NCBI GenBank assembly: GCA_950295325.1
Contig: OX485809.1
Location: forward strand, 6,076,001 to 6,140,000
Reading direction: 5' to 3'
DNA from: Polytrichum commune
Taxonomy: Eukaryota; Streptophyta; Polytrichopsida; Polytrichales; Polytrichaceae
Length of the DNA stretch: 64,000 bases
Part shown: in pieces, positions 24,931 through 36,940 of the stretch
Numbering within the stretch: position 1 is the first letter of the stretch
Layout of the letters: each line of letters opens with the position of its first letter
Made by a program: the position numbers and the translations under genes
Notes under the pieces: generated by a model
Told to the model about the DNA's origin: nothing
The model's input: the letters and a program-made list of their open reading frames with translations, nothing else
Database searches by the model: none

Positions 24931-25255
24931 GAAGCCACAAAGCCAATCCCATATTATTACGCCCATGTAGTTGGGAGTTTGCTATCACTCAAAATTGACT
25001 CAAGAAAAATAAACTAGGGTACTAGGTCTCAAGGAAGACCAAGTTAATGTTTGTAAGGACTAATGCCACATTGGATTGAGGTTTATAATAACAATCTATG
25101 TATTTTACTCCTTCATTACTTCTTGAACATGTTAAGTTCACGCTCTTACAATTTTTTTGTGCTTCCTCAATCGTGTGCGGTTCCATCCTATATATGGACT
25201 CCTATAACTCTAATTTCACCCTCTAAGTCATTCATGAAGCTCAATAGTCTGGTGA

Positions 25256-26377
25256 GGAGCGGTTTACACTATGGACCATGAAGTCGTCCCACGTAAGAGG
25301 CCTATTTTGCGTGGGACGACTTCCATGGTCCGAGTTACTAAAATATTAGTTTTCATGGTTCATGGGCCCTTCACTAGGTGTAAACCGAATGTGGACCATG
25401 AAGAATGACCGTGCACCAAAAAGTGGAGGTGCTGATTTTTTTTAATACATGCCCAAAAAGGGCAATTTTGAGAAAAAATGAAGTTTGATCATTCCTTGTC
25501 TTCTCTTGGGCTTCACTTGTCTTCACTTCTTGTTAAATGTGTCGAAGATGTGGCTTGCCAATCTTCTCACAACAATTTTTTCAAATAAAATAAAATGAGC
25601 AATTTAATTTGTACATGCTCAATGTAATTTACATGTGACATGTACCTTGTGTTGTCACTACACTAAATAGGATATTTAGTGTTTGATTATATTTAATGTT
25701 GTTACCACCCTACCTTGCTCAACACTAATTTTCAATTCTTTGATAATTAATGTTAGAAGATTTCCCATTGCACTTCTTTTGACTACCCTGATCTACAATC
25801 ACTAAACCACTACAGATTTTTGTTTTTTGTTTTGCAACTGCATTTTGTAAGAATATTGGGGTGTGTAATATACCGTTGGAAAGGTATTTTCAAGACCTTT
25901 CCAACGGTATATTACAAGCCCCAAAATTCCAAACATTACATTTGGTAGACCAAAAAAACAAATCTGCACTTGAATTCTTGAGTTCTAGATGTCCCGCGTT
26001 GTTTGATGAAACACGTGTAAGCCAGTTTAAGGGGTAGGGCAAGGTAGTGTTGGTATGTCTCATGGGCTATAATATAATTAAGGCACGTAAAAGGTAGATT
26101 CATTAAAACTTTCTTGAAGTGGGATTTCTCTGACATTGGGCCCTTGCCTTTTCGTACTAGACCACCTCTCTTGCCTCTCTCACCACAAAACCCGTTGGAC
26201 CATGTCAGTGCATTTATTAGGCCTTAAAATTTATATTTTGGGGACCTCAACCTTCATGGTCCCTCTACCATTTTTTCCTTAGTGTAAACCGAAGTTGTCC
26301 CAGGAGAACTTCAACAGCCAATCAACTGCATTGCAGAGCCCTGGTCCAACTTCATGGTCCATAGTGTAAACCGCCCC
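25256..26377. mobile_element. Harbinger-like element, family A copy 1
   Basis: The TIRs read GGAGCGGTTTACACTATGG at the left and, reverse-complemented, GGGGCGGTTTACACTATGG at the right; both continue ACCATGAAGT. They are flanked by TGA on both sides (25253-25255, 26378-26380). The element is 1122 bp with no transposase. It carries an internal hairpin (25857-25926) and an 'ACTAAATAGGATATTTAGTG' stretch. Confidence 0.8.
25857..25926. repeat. Near-perfect hairpin inside family A copy 1
   Basis: Inverted repeat centred on the core 'GTAATATACCGTTGGAAAGG' with its reverse complement about 11 nt later. The outer parts (GGGGTGT versus ACAAGCCCC) have a few mismatches. It is the same structure as in copy 2. 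Confidence 0.85.
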
Positions 26378-27997
26378 TGAGTAGTCAATAAGTCATAGTC
26401 ATGACAAAGCCTAAGGTAATGTCTTTGAGTAACCACATAGTCTTTAATTGCTATGTGTTATGCTTGTGATAATCTCAAAGTTAAGTTATCTTAACCAACT
26501 TAAATCTTCCGAGACTGCGCATCAACATGATAGGCTATAACCTTTGTGATTTGCTTTATAATATTTTGGGTGCTCAATTAATCTACATTTGGTTTAAACT
26601 TATTCCAATGAAGTAAAGTCTTCCTTCTTTTAGGGCAATGTCCTCAGTGGCCTACAACATGCCCAAAATATCCTTAGGCCTCATCATCTTTGCATGTAAA
26701 CTTATGATATGTTCCGACAAGGTGCAATAAACCTACCAAGTTATATTATGATGATAGTGTTTACCATGTGGTAATGCCTCTCATTCCCTTGGCCATCTTT
26801 TAGCTTAACCTTGGTTATGGTATTTCAAATTCAATTAATAATGATTGTGCCTATCTCAAGCCCTCTTGGTCTCTTGACCTATCACTAGTCATGCCATTAT
26901 TTGATTTTGAAAAAGCTATTGCCCTCTCTTGAATTATGTTGATTCTTCATCTTCGGAATAGCAATTTGCTCTTACACATTCTCCATATGGTATCGCCCTT
27001 GATATGGCGATTAATCTTCACTCGCTTCCACAAGCTAAGTGAAATAACCCACATGCTTATTGCCATGATTTCCCTTCCATCCTCATGACATCTCTTTCTA
27101 TCCTCTCTTCTCTATCTATTTTCTTTTATGATGGCCATGAATTTGTTCATTCTAGCCTCACTTTGGCTCTTACAACTCTTAATCATGCATTTATGTAGTT
27201 AGCAAACTACATACTGCTCTTCACTTTCTTAGCCACACTAAGGGGCAGTTTACACCATAGACCATGAACTCGTCCCATGGATGATGCCTTATTCCGCAGT
27301 ACAAGTTCATGGTCCACATTTCATGGTCCGAGTTCTTAAAAAAATGATTTACAAAGCCGTTGGGCCCCTCACTAGGTGTAAACCAAATGTGGACCAAGAG
27401 GAATGACCATGCGGCAAGAAGTGGATGTGCTGATTTTTTTAATATAAGCCCAAAAAGGGCAATTTTGGGAAAAAATGAAGTTTGACCATTTTGTTGACTT
27501 CAATTTGCCTTCACTTGCCTACACATGCCTTCACTTATCTTGTCACTTAGGGCTACTTTACACTACGGTGGAGAAGTGCACTGGTCGGTCAAGAACTTTC
27601 ACCCAAGACATGGTTGTTTGAGGCGAGGGAGGGCATGCCGGAGGAGATGAACAGATAATAAAATAATGCCTTAAGAAGTCTTAACCGGCCGTAGTGTAAC
27701 CACCTAAAGGAGAAGTGTATTGGACAACTTCACCAAGAGGAGAAGTCCACCGGACTACTTCACAAAACGGTCAAAGCCGGCCATAGTAGAAACCTTACCC
27801 CCTAAATGACCATTGTATTGATATTTTTAAAAAAATGATAAAAAAAAAAAAATGTATATGGCAATGTTTTAGAACTTCTCTCATGATCATAATTTATTTG
27901 AAAATGTTCCACCTCTATAATACATCCAAATTAAGGTAAATAAGTAGGTAACATTATCTTCTTATTAATTTTCAAAGAAATAACATGTTGGTATAGT

Positions 27998-28750
27998 CCA
28001 ACCTCGTTGATACGACACTCATTTATACGACACCCTCAATATTACGACACATTTTTACGAGACCAAACTTTTTGGTTCAGAACTCCCACTTTTATATGAT
28101 TACAACACTCGATAATGCAACATATAGAATCTCCGTTTTGTCATATTAAAGAGGTAGTTAATGCTAGAATTCCTTTCATCTATATAATGTACATCTAAAA
28201 TACATCCATCTTCACTTGTGAACTACTTGGGAACTTCACTTATTGTTGGGAACTTAATGATAATTAGGGTTACTAGTGTAGAATGGACATGGTTAGGGTG
28301 AGAGTGGCCTCCTGCCTAGTATGTTGCCTTGTACATGAGTGATATAGTATCACTAGTATCTTGATGCTAAACGTCATGCATCCTTGTTGTCTAGTTTCTT
28401 ATTAGAGAACTCTTTATATTTTGGTGTTAATGAAATTATTAGTTTCCAAAATTTAAATGGGAATCTAGATAAGATGACAGTTGCTAGCTTGGGTAGGCAA
28501 CACCAAAGATCTTTGGACTCTTATTTTAAGAGTTCATGAGAATATTTGTAATTTTTTGGAGTTATAAGTTATTATTTCATACCATCTATATTGCTTAAAC
28601 TTGTTGCATATATTTTTAAGTTCAGATTACTTATATTTTCATATTCCCTCAATAGTATGACAACTTTATGTCATTTGTCATAGTAATGAGAAGATGACGC
28701 CTCGACAATATGATTTTTTGTATTTTTCAAAAATGTCATACTAAAGAGGG
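27998..28750. mobile_element. pogo/Tigger-like MITE, nested
   Basis: The left end 'CCAACCTCGTTGATACGACA' followed by repeated 'ATACGACAC' motifs is typical of plant pogo-like (Tc1/mariner) termini. The right end, 'ATGTCATACTAAAGAGGG', is its degenerate inverted counterpart. Boundaries are approximate and no clear TA duplication was fixed. Confidence 0.5.
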
Positions 28751-28773
28751 AGAACAATAGTGCAAAGATTTCT

Positions 28774-29177
28774 CACGGGGCGATCACACCCCCTTACGTT
28801 TCATAACCACGTGCGATAAAAGTTTGCTACCCTATATTATATGCCATATACAAATTTGAAAATTATGATATTTTTCTACACATGCATAACCATTGATAAT
28901 ATTTTTTTACATATTTTTAGAGATTTTTGAGCATCTTAATTTTTGTAGTAATTTTTTTAGTTCAATTTTACATCATTCTAGTTAGAAACAATATGTTTTA
29001 TAAAATATAAAAAAAAAATCATAAAATTTGGTTATTATTTTTTACTATGTAATAGATACCGTGTATATCTACTCATGAAAAATAATTGATAAAATTTTGA
29101 CCCATTTTGGTGATGCTTTATGTAGAAAGTAGATTTTATTTATTGCATGTGGCATTCAATGGAGTGCACCCCCCGAG
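28774..29177. mobile_element. hAT MITE, family C copy 1 (TSD AGATTTCT)
   Basis: 404 bp with ends CACGGGGCGATCAC... and ...CACCCCCCGAG, flanked by the perfect 8-bp duplication AGATTTCT (28766-28773, 29178-29185). The inner part of the TIR shares 'CACGTGCGATAAAA' at the left with its decayed complement at the right. It matches the copy at 42116-42524. Confidence 0.82.
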
Positions 29178-29837
29178 AGATTTCTTTATTGAAGTTGGAG
29201 TTCTCCGGAGGCCAAGTTTGTTGTCCGAGGCTTTGAGGTTGCCCAAGAAACTTGACCTCCAGAGAACTCCCCTTGGAAAAAGTGTCGCCACGTTGCCAAC
29301 CATGTCATTTTTTCATCCATGTACAAAGTTCTCCACCAAAGGACTCTTGGCCGTAGTGTAAACCACCACCGGACAAGAGTGTGACTCTCAGCCAATCAAA
29401 TTTCACAATTCCCCTAGAATTCTTGACTAGAGGACTTCTCCACCGTAGTGTAAAGCGGCCCTTAGTTTTTTTCTCTTTTTGCCTTAAAGTTTGATCATTC
29501 TCTTGTCATCTCTTGGGCTTCAATTGTCTTCACTTCTTGTTAAATGTGTCGAAGATGTGGCTTGCAAATCTTCTCACAACGATTTTTACAAAAAAAAAAC
29601 GAGCGATTCAATTTGTACATGTGACGTGTACCTTGTGTTGTCACTACACTAAATAGGATATTTAGTGTTTGATTATATCTAATTTTGTTACCACCCAACC
29701 TTGCTCAACACTAAATTTCAATTCTTTGATAATTAATGTTAGAAGATTTCCCATTGCGCTTCTTTTGACTACCCTGATCTACAGTCACTAAACAACTATG
29801 TATTTTTCTTTTTTCTTTTGAAACTGTATTTTTAAAC

Positions 29838-29912
29838 ATTTTGGGGCGTGTAATATACCGTTGGAAAGGTATTTTTGAGATCTTTCCAACGGTATATTAC
29901 ACGCCCCAAAAT
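29838..29912. repeat. Perfect 31-bp-arm hairpin inside family A copy 2
   Basis: Arms 29838-29868 and 29882-29912 are exact reverse complements (ATTTTGGGGCGTGTAATATA then CCGTTGGAAAG), separated by 13 nt. The same hairpin lies at the matching place in family A copy 1. Confidence 0.92.
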
Positions 29913-31202
29913 TCCAAACATTTCAGCTGGTAGACCAAAAAAACAAATCTGCACTTGAATTCTTGAGTTCTAGATGTCCCGCGTTGTTTGATGAAACACG
30001 TGTAAGCCGGTTTAAGGGGTAGGGCAAGGTAGTGTTGGTATGTCTCATGGCTATAATACAATTAAGGCACATAAAATGTAGATTCATAAAACATTCTTGA
30101 AATGGCATTTCTCTGACATTGGGCCCTTGCCTTTTAGTACTAGACCACCTCTCTTGCCTCTCTCACCGCAAAACCCGTTGGACCATGTCAGTGCATTTAT
30201 TAGGCCTTAAAATTTATATTTTGGGGACCTCAACCTTCATGGTCCCTCTGCCATTTTTTCTTTAGTGTAAACCGAAGTTGTCCCGGGACAACTTCAAGAG
30301 CCAATCAGCTGCCTTGCAGAGCCCTGGTCCAACTTCATGGTCCATAGTGTAAACCGCCCCTAACTTGAGTAAGGTTCTTGGGGCCCTTCGTCACTTCTTG
30401 CCTAGTAAATATACAAACATAATCAACCTAATGCATTCTCAAGGACTTCCTTGACATGATAATCCTCCTCTTCAACCCGTATTATTTCTTCTACTCTCCA
30501 CTTGACCTTCTTCTTCTTTGGCCTAATGCCATAGCTTATTCTCTTACAATCAACTTTTATTATCACAATATTTACTGACTCATACATTTCCTTAACAACT
30601 TACTCACTGGCACATGCTTATAGCAAGTGCTTTCATGCATGCAAGTACTCTCATTCACTTCAAAATGTAAACAACATCAATCAGATTACCACTTTCAACA
30701 CATCAAGAGAGTTGTTCATCAAAATCATTATGTCATTCTCAATACAAAGTTTCCCAAAAGTTTCGGAGTCCATATCACTTGGTTTTGTCAATCTAACTTT
30801 AAATCCTCAAGCATCCCATTTGGGATTTGCCTATCACCTACTCATCCAAACTCAAGCACTAAGCTTCGGTAATCTCCTACAAGTTGAATGCTATGCTACT
30901 ATGAGACTATGTAAGATTCTACACATGGAAAATAGATAGCCTTTTATATTGCCAACCTTTTCCTTGTAGAGACAAATGGGAGAAGAAGGCAGTTAAGGTC
31001 GATAACCATCTTAAAGCGGCAATAGCCTTCTAATCTCGCTTCAAATGACATTCTAACCACCAAAACTTGGATGAAAGACACAAAAACTTGAAAATTGTCT
31101 GCTCTAGCTTGAGTATAGCCAAAAATATATGGCTTACATCCCCTTTCTCTATTCTACCTCTAAGCTTACCCTCCTCAGCCAAATAATATATTCCTTCTTC
31201 CA

Positions 31203-31445
31203 TGCAACATGGGTGGACGTTCTTAATAGGTTGTTGAAATCATTATTAGTGAAGAATTATGTCCAACTCACAAAGGAATCATGGTCGATAGAGAAATAAG
31301 TTGGGTGGCTTGGTTGCATTGCATTGGCATTGTGCATGGAAAATCAAATGAAGTCATCACAACTATGTACCCAATTGACAATAAAGAGCACATTGGTTTT
31401 AAGGACAATAAAATGTTTATAAACTATGCATTTATAGTTATCACT
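31203..31445. repeat. Dispersed single unit of the 255-bp tandem repeat
   Basis: Shares with the 23-25 kb array, in the same order, a 'gttcttaatag' stretch, a 'ttggttgcattg' stretch, 'ggcattgtgca', a 'ggaaaatcaaa' stretch and 'ccaattgacaataaa'. It lies about 200 bp before the left end of the CACTA element. Confidence 0.65.
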
Positions 31446-32191
31446 TCGTCATCCCCCACCCAAAATAGATGACTCGGCCATGTGTCAACCATTGATATTA
31501 TAGGCAAAATTCATCAAGTCAATCTCAACCATTTTGGAATCAAACTTCTCCATTGCAACGTGCATCATGATCCACCATCATCGCATCGGATCCTAGTCTA
31601 GAAGAATATCTCCACCATAAACATAAGAGCTTTCAATACATCCAACACTACAACAGGACACGTCTTTTACGACTAGGTTTTTTTACTTCTACAAGTGAGA
31701 AAACAAGGATTTCACTACCGTTGAAAACGACCAGTTGCTTCAGACAAGCAATGAAGTATGGTTGTAGTCATGTCGGACAAGATGTTCCCAATGGACATGT
31801 TCCCAATGGCAGTAAAATTTAGGGTGCTACACGTACTTTACTTCATAAATTCATGTCCCACTTCACTACGTCTTGTCAATATAAGTAAGATAAGACACAC
31901 ATCCATATAACTAAGTGTAGTGATATCATGGCGCTAGCACCAATCATGTATGGTGTCTACTAACATTTGCACTTTACTACACAAAGTCATATCATGTGTA
32001 ATGCATATACATACATTCCAAATTACTAGTCAACGTTAACAATATGGTTGATACAAAGATGTTTCAAGCTAACTAACATTCATTGAATTAATTTCTCCAC
32101 AATACTGCCTCTAGTAAACTCGTACAACAATGAAGGACGTCAATAACTCTACGTAGTAAGTGTATGGGACTGGTAAACAAATACAACAATG

Positions 32192-33733
32192 TGTCAGCCC
32201 TAAACCCCCACCCTTGGCATCGTAGTCTGGGTAAGAGTCTCGGGCTCACATGTGAATGTTCCCTCTTCCCTCAACTAATACTTATACAATGCAATCATTA
32301 AACACTCTCTTTTATTTTTAAAAGAATACCAACAAGGAGTATTGACAAACACTCCCTCCCTAGTATTTCCATACATACATGCACACCACACTTAATCCAC
32401 CCCTTTGGCTTGCTACTCACCAACCGGGCATCATTATCTATGTCTAATTACCCCTAATGCCAACATCTAATTAAACTAAGCATGATGCAGAGTACTCGGC
32501 CCTCCAGCCTTGGCCTAATTATCAACTGGTATCCAGCCTGGCCCTCAATGCAGCCCTGGAACCTCCTAGCTAAGCTGAGCTTTGCCTCCTCGGTTGTGTG
32601 ACTTGTCCACTGTTTGGACACCCAGCTAACTACCCAGCTATTGGTATGCAACTCCGTCTCGCCACACCGTTCTCCAGAGGCCCATTCCAGGGGCTTCCTC
32701 GCAATGTTGTTGCGGCTAAGCCTCCCAGCGATTGGTGTATTCCCCCTCTCTGCTGCTGATCTCTCCGGCCCAGCATTGACCTCCTCCCTCTAAACTAAAT
32801 CACCCACACAAATTCCCCGACTTGAAATTCATTTATGTCTAATCATGATCTGAATCCTTGAGAATCACCTGGTCCGGGGATGCATAATTCTTTTTGTGCA
32901 GAGCACAGGTAAAGCCAGTGCCGCTTCGAATGCGGCAACCCTCACATCATTCCCTGCTCCTCCCTTCAATCTCCCCTCTGCCGCACCAGGGTTGCGCCGT
33001 GACTTCACTCTCCAAGTCCGGCAGCCAAAATGTAGACAATGTGATCCCCCTTGGTTTCGAGGTGATCCTCGCATCGTCCTCCAACCTGGGTTGGAATCGC
33101 AGTGTAGTCATTGCCCCTCCAACACATTTAGCCCAATTTTTCCCTCATCTTCCTCTGGGCTGGGATGCCCTAGTCCGCCCTCGGTCGCCACCTCTCTCTT
33201 CCTTCCCCTCATCTGCTAAAAAAACGAATGCATGCTTCCCCCTGCCGAGAGCGGGGACCCCCCTCTTCTTTGTGCCCGGTATTTCTGGCAGTTGCCTTAT
33301 CTTGTCGCGGCAGAACCCCTTGCATTGAATGAATCAGGCATTAGTCCGAAATGGACACAACCCACCCCAGCCAACTAGTTCTAACTCAAGCCATGACCCC
33401 CTGGCCGAAACCCAGCCTCTTGGTCTCCAACCAACAAGGTTTAAATTCACACAAATTAAATCAAACCTAAGCCAGGCTACACCCATACACCATCCAACTA
33501 ACATCACAGTCTAACACTGGCAACCATAACTTTTCTACCTATAAATTCATTTCTCATCCCTCTTCGAGTTGATAACCCCCAAACTAATTCCCATATTAAC
33601 CCCAACTCAACCATAGGCCTAAGCACTACGTTACACTCTTTTGATCTTTTTCAAATACTGAACAACATCAAAATTAAAGTACTAATGTTTTCTTAGAGTT
33701 AACCTCACATGTGTGCACCATATTGGGCTCACA
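32192..33733 (-). mobile_element. Solo LTR, copy 3, nested in the CACTA element (TSD CAATG)
   Basis: Inverted copy: on the plus strand it begins TGTCAGCCCTAAACCCCCAC and ends TATTGGGCTCACA, with perfect CAATG at 32187-32191 and 33734-33738. It lies wholly inside the CACTA element at 31646-37320 and is therefore younger. Open frames inside (for example 32894-33328) come from the GC-rich LTR centre and are not considered genes. Confidence 0.82.
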
Positions 33734-35214
33734 CAATGGCATATATTTCTCACTTTATGGCGTGATATATACTTTACTGTGTGAAGTGAAATTTACATAA
33801 ACCATTAGAATTTGGCCTACTTTGTGAAGTCATGTGGTTGTCATATGTCTTTATTATGTAACACTAGTAGTGAAGTTTACATAACTTTGTTAAGTGCCAT
33901 TTTTTGGATGCAAATGATTTGGTTTGCTATAGCAAGTAACATGAAGTTGACTCAACATAGTCATATGTTAATGGCACGCACAATATATTCCCACTTATCA
34001 TACTAGCATTTCTATGTGGAGTCATCTAATTTCTCTTCACTTCACTTTCAAAAGTAGGGTGCCTCTATAAATTTTCCGAAATACAGTGAAGTTCATAATA
34101 CAATCATCTATCAAGTGTAGTCGCATAAACATGGTTGAAAGGTTCAAAAACCAAATCATATTTATACAATACCATAGTTTAATAGCAGGTTCGGCACAAA
34201 ACAACTCTAAAAACCTAAAATTTTGGAATATTGTTGGCATTTTTTGCCGAATATAAAATTAATTATTTTTCAAAATTGCCGAAAAGTAAGAAATTTTTAC
34301 TTCTCACTAGAGTTTTACTTACAGTGGAAGCATATGTGAATTTTGAAGGAGAGAAGGTGCTCCTTTTTAATCAAGCTCACTTACATTAGTCCACAAAGAA
34401 TATGGGTTAAGAAATAGCAAAGACTCTAGGTGAGGCTTTTCAAATGTGTTGTACACAAATTTTTGGAGTCCAATTGAACATAGAAGATGAAGTTTTATAG
34501 AATTTTGTCCAACTAACAAAAGTTGAAAAATCAATCCTTCTTCCACCTCCAACAAGTTTTGTGTCAAAATAAATCTTTATGCAAAAGATATGGACAAAAC
34601 ATTGCAGCCGCGTAACGATCAAAAAATTAAAATGCGTTCATAACAGTTTTTCGGAGCTCATTTGTGCATAGAAGATCAACTTTTTTGGAATTTTGTTGGT
34701 CTAAGAAAAGTTTAGAAATCAAGTAATCTTTCACCTCCAACAAATTTTATGTCATTTGAAGACTCTATGCAAAAGTTATGTGTGTTATAAAAATGAAGTC
34801 TAACTAGGTGCTTCACCTCAAAGTTTACATATCCCATATGCATTGTTGAACACAACTCCACTCTACTTGCATAAAGCACATAGCATTCTCAACTCTTCAC
34901 TCACATCTTACTTGTCATTCAATGCAAGAGAGATGTACAAGATATAAGCTTAAATAGAAAATAAAAAATGAATTTAAGCCGAATTTTTAAAATTAAAAGA
35001 GAAATTTGCCGAAAATATGAATATACTATTTTTAGGTGCCGAACCTCCTTTTTGAACTTTAATTAAATATTAAGCAACAAGTTGCCGAACCTGCTAGTTG
35101 ACTACGGTAGTATGTCATTCATATTCTAGAATTCACTACTTCTAGTGATAATTACAAAACTCCATAGAGGTATATGTCTCAAAATCAATATTGGTCTACA
35201 AGTCCACTCCACAC

Positions 35215-35700
35215 TCACACAACCTCATACAACCATAGACAATCAGTTGGCCACACAATAAAATGGCCTTTTGCGTTGCCAATTGTAGTGATTGGAGGGT
35301 CGTCTTCATTAAGGGGTTCAAGTAGGGGATAGTCATCTTTATACGACTCCATGATTATAAGATAAACGTAGCCCTTACTTATCACTCTTGAGTATAACAT
35401 CTCATTTGCTACATTCCCAATAACATCATTTCCAATGAATACCGTCTTGGAGTCTTCCTCCTCATAACCACACATTTGTACCACATCCCCCATATTCTGC
35501 ACATTGTACCAAGCATATGTTAGTAACAAGAATATATTATTTTAAGGTTGGGTGTTTTGCAATTATATCATATTCCATGTTACATAAAAAAACCTCACAA
35601 AATCTTGAAGGGGCTGAATTTTCTTTGAAGCCTTAGTAGCAAGGGGAGGTTTATCAGCCCGACGTTTATCCACCATATGTTTGTCTCCTTCTTTCTCCAT
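35215..35700 (-). CDS. CACTA accessory protein, two exons, 127 aa
   Basis: Exon 1 (35700-35599, 34 codons, Lys/Arg-rich) and exon 2 (35496-35215, 93 codons plus stop) join in phase 0 across a 102-bp GT-AG intron (TTT|GTGAGG ... GTGCAG|AAT). Exon 2 has an acidic stretch and a C-terminal 'HFIVWPTDCL', like the 'xxAWP' block seen in plant En/Spm-associated proteins. It resembles the C-terminal region of those transposon proteins rather than a host gene. It faces the transposase relic on the opposite strand. Whether it is expressed or only a remnant is unknown; no frameshift is seen. Confidence 0.5.
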
Positions 35701-36408
35701 TTTTTTTCGCCTGTTTTTGGTGGAATACACTTCAATTTTTCTACAATGTATTCTTTTTCTTTTACTTGTTTACTTTCATTACATCAAATGTTCACATTTG
35801 TTAGTAGGCTCTGGATAATATAACAAATGCCACCAATGATGGATATTTACCATGTCTATTCAATCATTTCATCATGAGATTGATTAATGACATTGATTAA
35901 CAATGTAAATTTGTCCTATTGTATTGGACCTTTGGGTTGGCCAGTATAAAATATTAAACCTTCATTTATACATTAGGTTATTGGTTCTAGGGTTTAAGTT
36001 TTGATCCCTAATGTACTTAGTAGAGGGATATGGTTTATCTTGTATAGTATATATGGAATTGGGTGTACGAAAAAAATATTTTTATTAAGAGCAATTGTAT
36101 TGTTTTCATATTCCTGGTGTACATATAGGAGGTAAACAATGACATTTATATTGCACAAAAACACATGTGTATGGCGACACAAGAAGGGAACTATATGACG
36201 GTACAAGGAAATAATGATATGGAAACAGAAGTAGATGGAGACATGGCACTAGAAAAAAAATGCAAAAATGGTGCAAGATAATAATAAAGAAGTGGAGGTA
36301 ATTTAGATGGTCAATGAATGTTTCAGGAGGTATGATGGTTTGCCTGGATGTACAAATACCACTCCAAACAAAGAGAAAACAGAAGAAGAACTTCATTAAA
36401 TTCATTAA

Positions 36409-36940
36409 GACTTGGACGAATTGGCCAATGTAGAACCATATGTGAATGATGAAGATAATGATGACAATGCCGAGAACATGGAAAATTTATTGAAAGAAGC
36501 TAGAACTTCACTATTTAAGGACAACCCTACCAACCGTTTGCAAGCAGTTCTCGTGTTCCTTAATAATGACTAGTGTCATTATCAGCCGAATCTTTTGCAT
36601 TTTCACTCCATATTGAACAAATTTTCTCTGCGGATGATTTGAACAATCATGGATGGAAGGTGGTTCCACGGAAAGAGCCAAGGGGAGCAAGAGTTGTTAT
36701 AGAGAAGATTCTATTCCGGACATAGGATGCATGTCTTTAGGCAATGTTGAAGAGCATTGTGGATTGGTACCAGCATCATTTGACAATGATACTACACCAA
36801 CAAATCCGATATTAGATGAGGTTGTGATTTTAAGTAGTGATCAAGTGGTTGTAGTTTTGAACACAAATAAGGACGAACCATCTTACGAAGATGAAGATGA
36901 ATTTGGAATTGAAGAAGATGGAAATGCTCTGATAGATTAA
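36409..36940 (+). pseudogene. TNP2 (En/Spm transposase) relic, N- and C-terminal pieces
   Basis: The first piece (36409-36570) resembles the N-terminal TNP2 region, with 'NMENLLKEARTSLFKD' preceding a 'RLQAVLVFLN' helix. After a TAG, a second piece (36576-36720) resembles the C-terminal domain, 'EQIFSADDLNNHGWKVV' then 'PRKEPR'. An overlapping frame (36653-36940) continues as an acidic tail ending in a stop. The catalytic core of several hundred residues is missing between the pieces, and a frameshift lies after 36699. The family match is from memory of TNP2 proteins. The relic is non-functional. Confidence 0.6.

Larger units (their letters stand above)
27550..29461. mobile_element. Harbinger-like element, family B, nested in family A copy 2
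   Basis: TIRs begin GGGCTACTTTACACTACGG at the left and, reverse-complemented, GGGCCGCTTTACACTACGG at the right; both continue TGGAGAAGT. They are flanked by TTA on both sides (27547-27549, 29462-29464). Related 'GGCCGTAGTGTAA' segments at about 27687 and 29350 suggest further internal structure. It contains a pogo-like MITE and a hAT MITE. There is no transposase. Confidence 0.78.
27242..30360. mobile_element. Harbinger-like element, family A copy 2, with nested insertions
   Basis: The ends GGGGCAGTTTACACCATAG at the left and, reverse-complemented, GGGGCGGTTTACACTATGG at the right are flanked by TAA (27239-27241, 30361-30363). Left and right parts align with copy 1 (25256-26377). The extra 1.9 kb is an inserted element at 27550-29461. 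After removal, the host element is about 1.2 kb. Confidence 0.8.

Noticed and set aside
32894-33328. 144-codon plus-strand frame
   Set aside because: It lies on the antisense strand of the inverted solo LTR at 32192-33733 and corresponds to the same GC-rich LTR centre.
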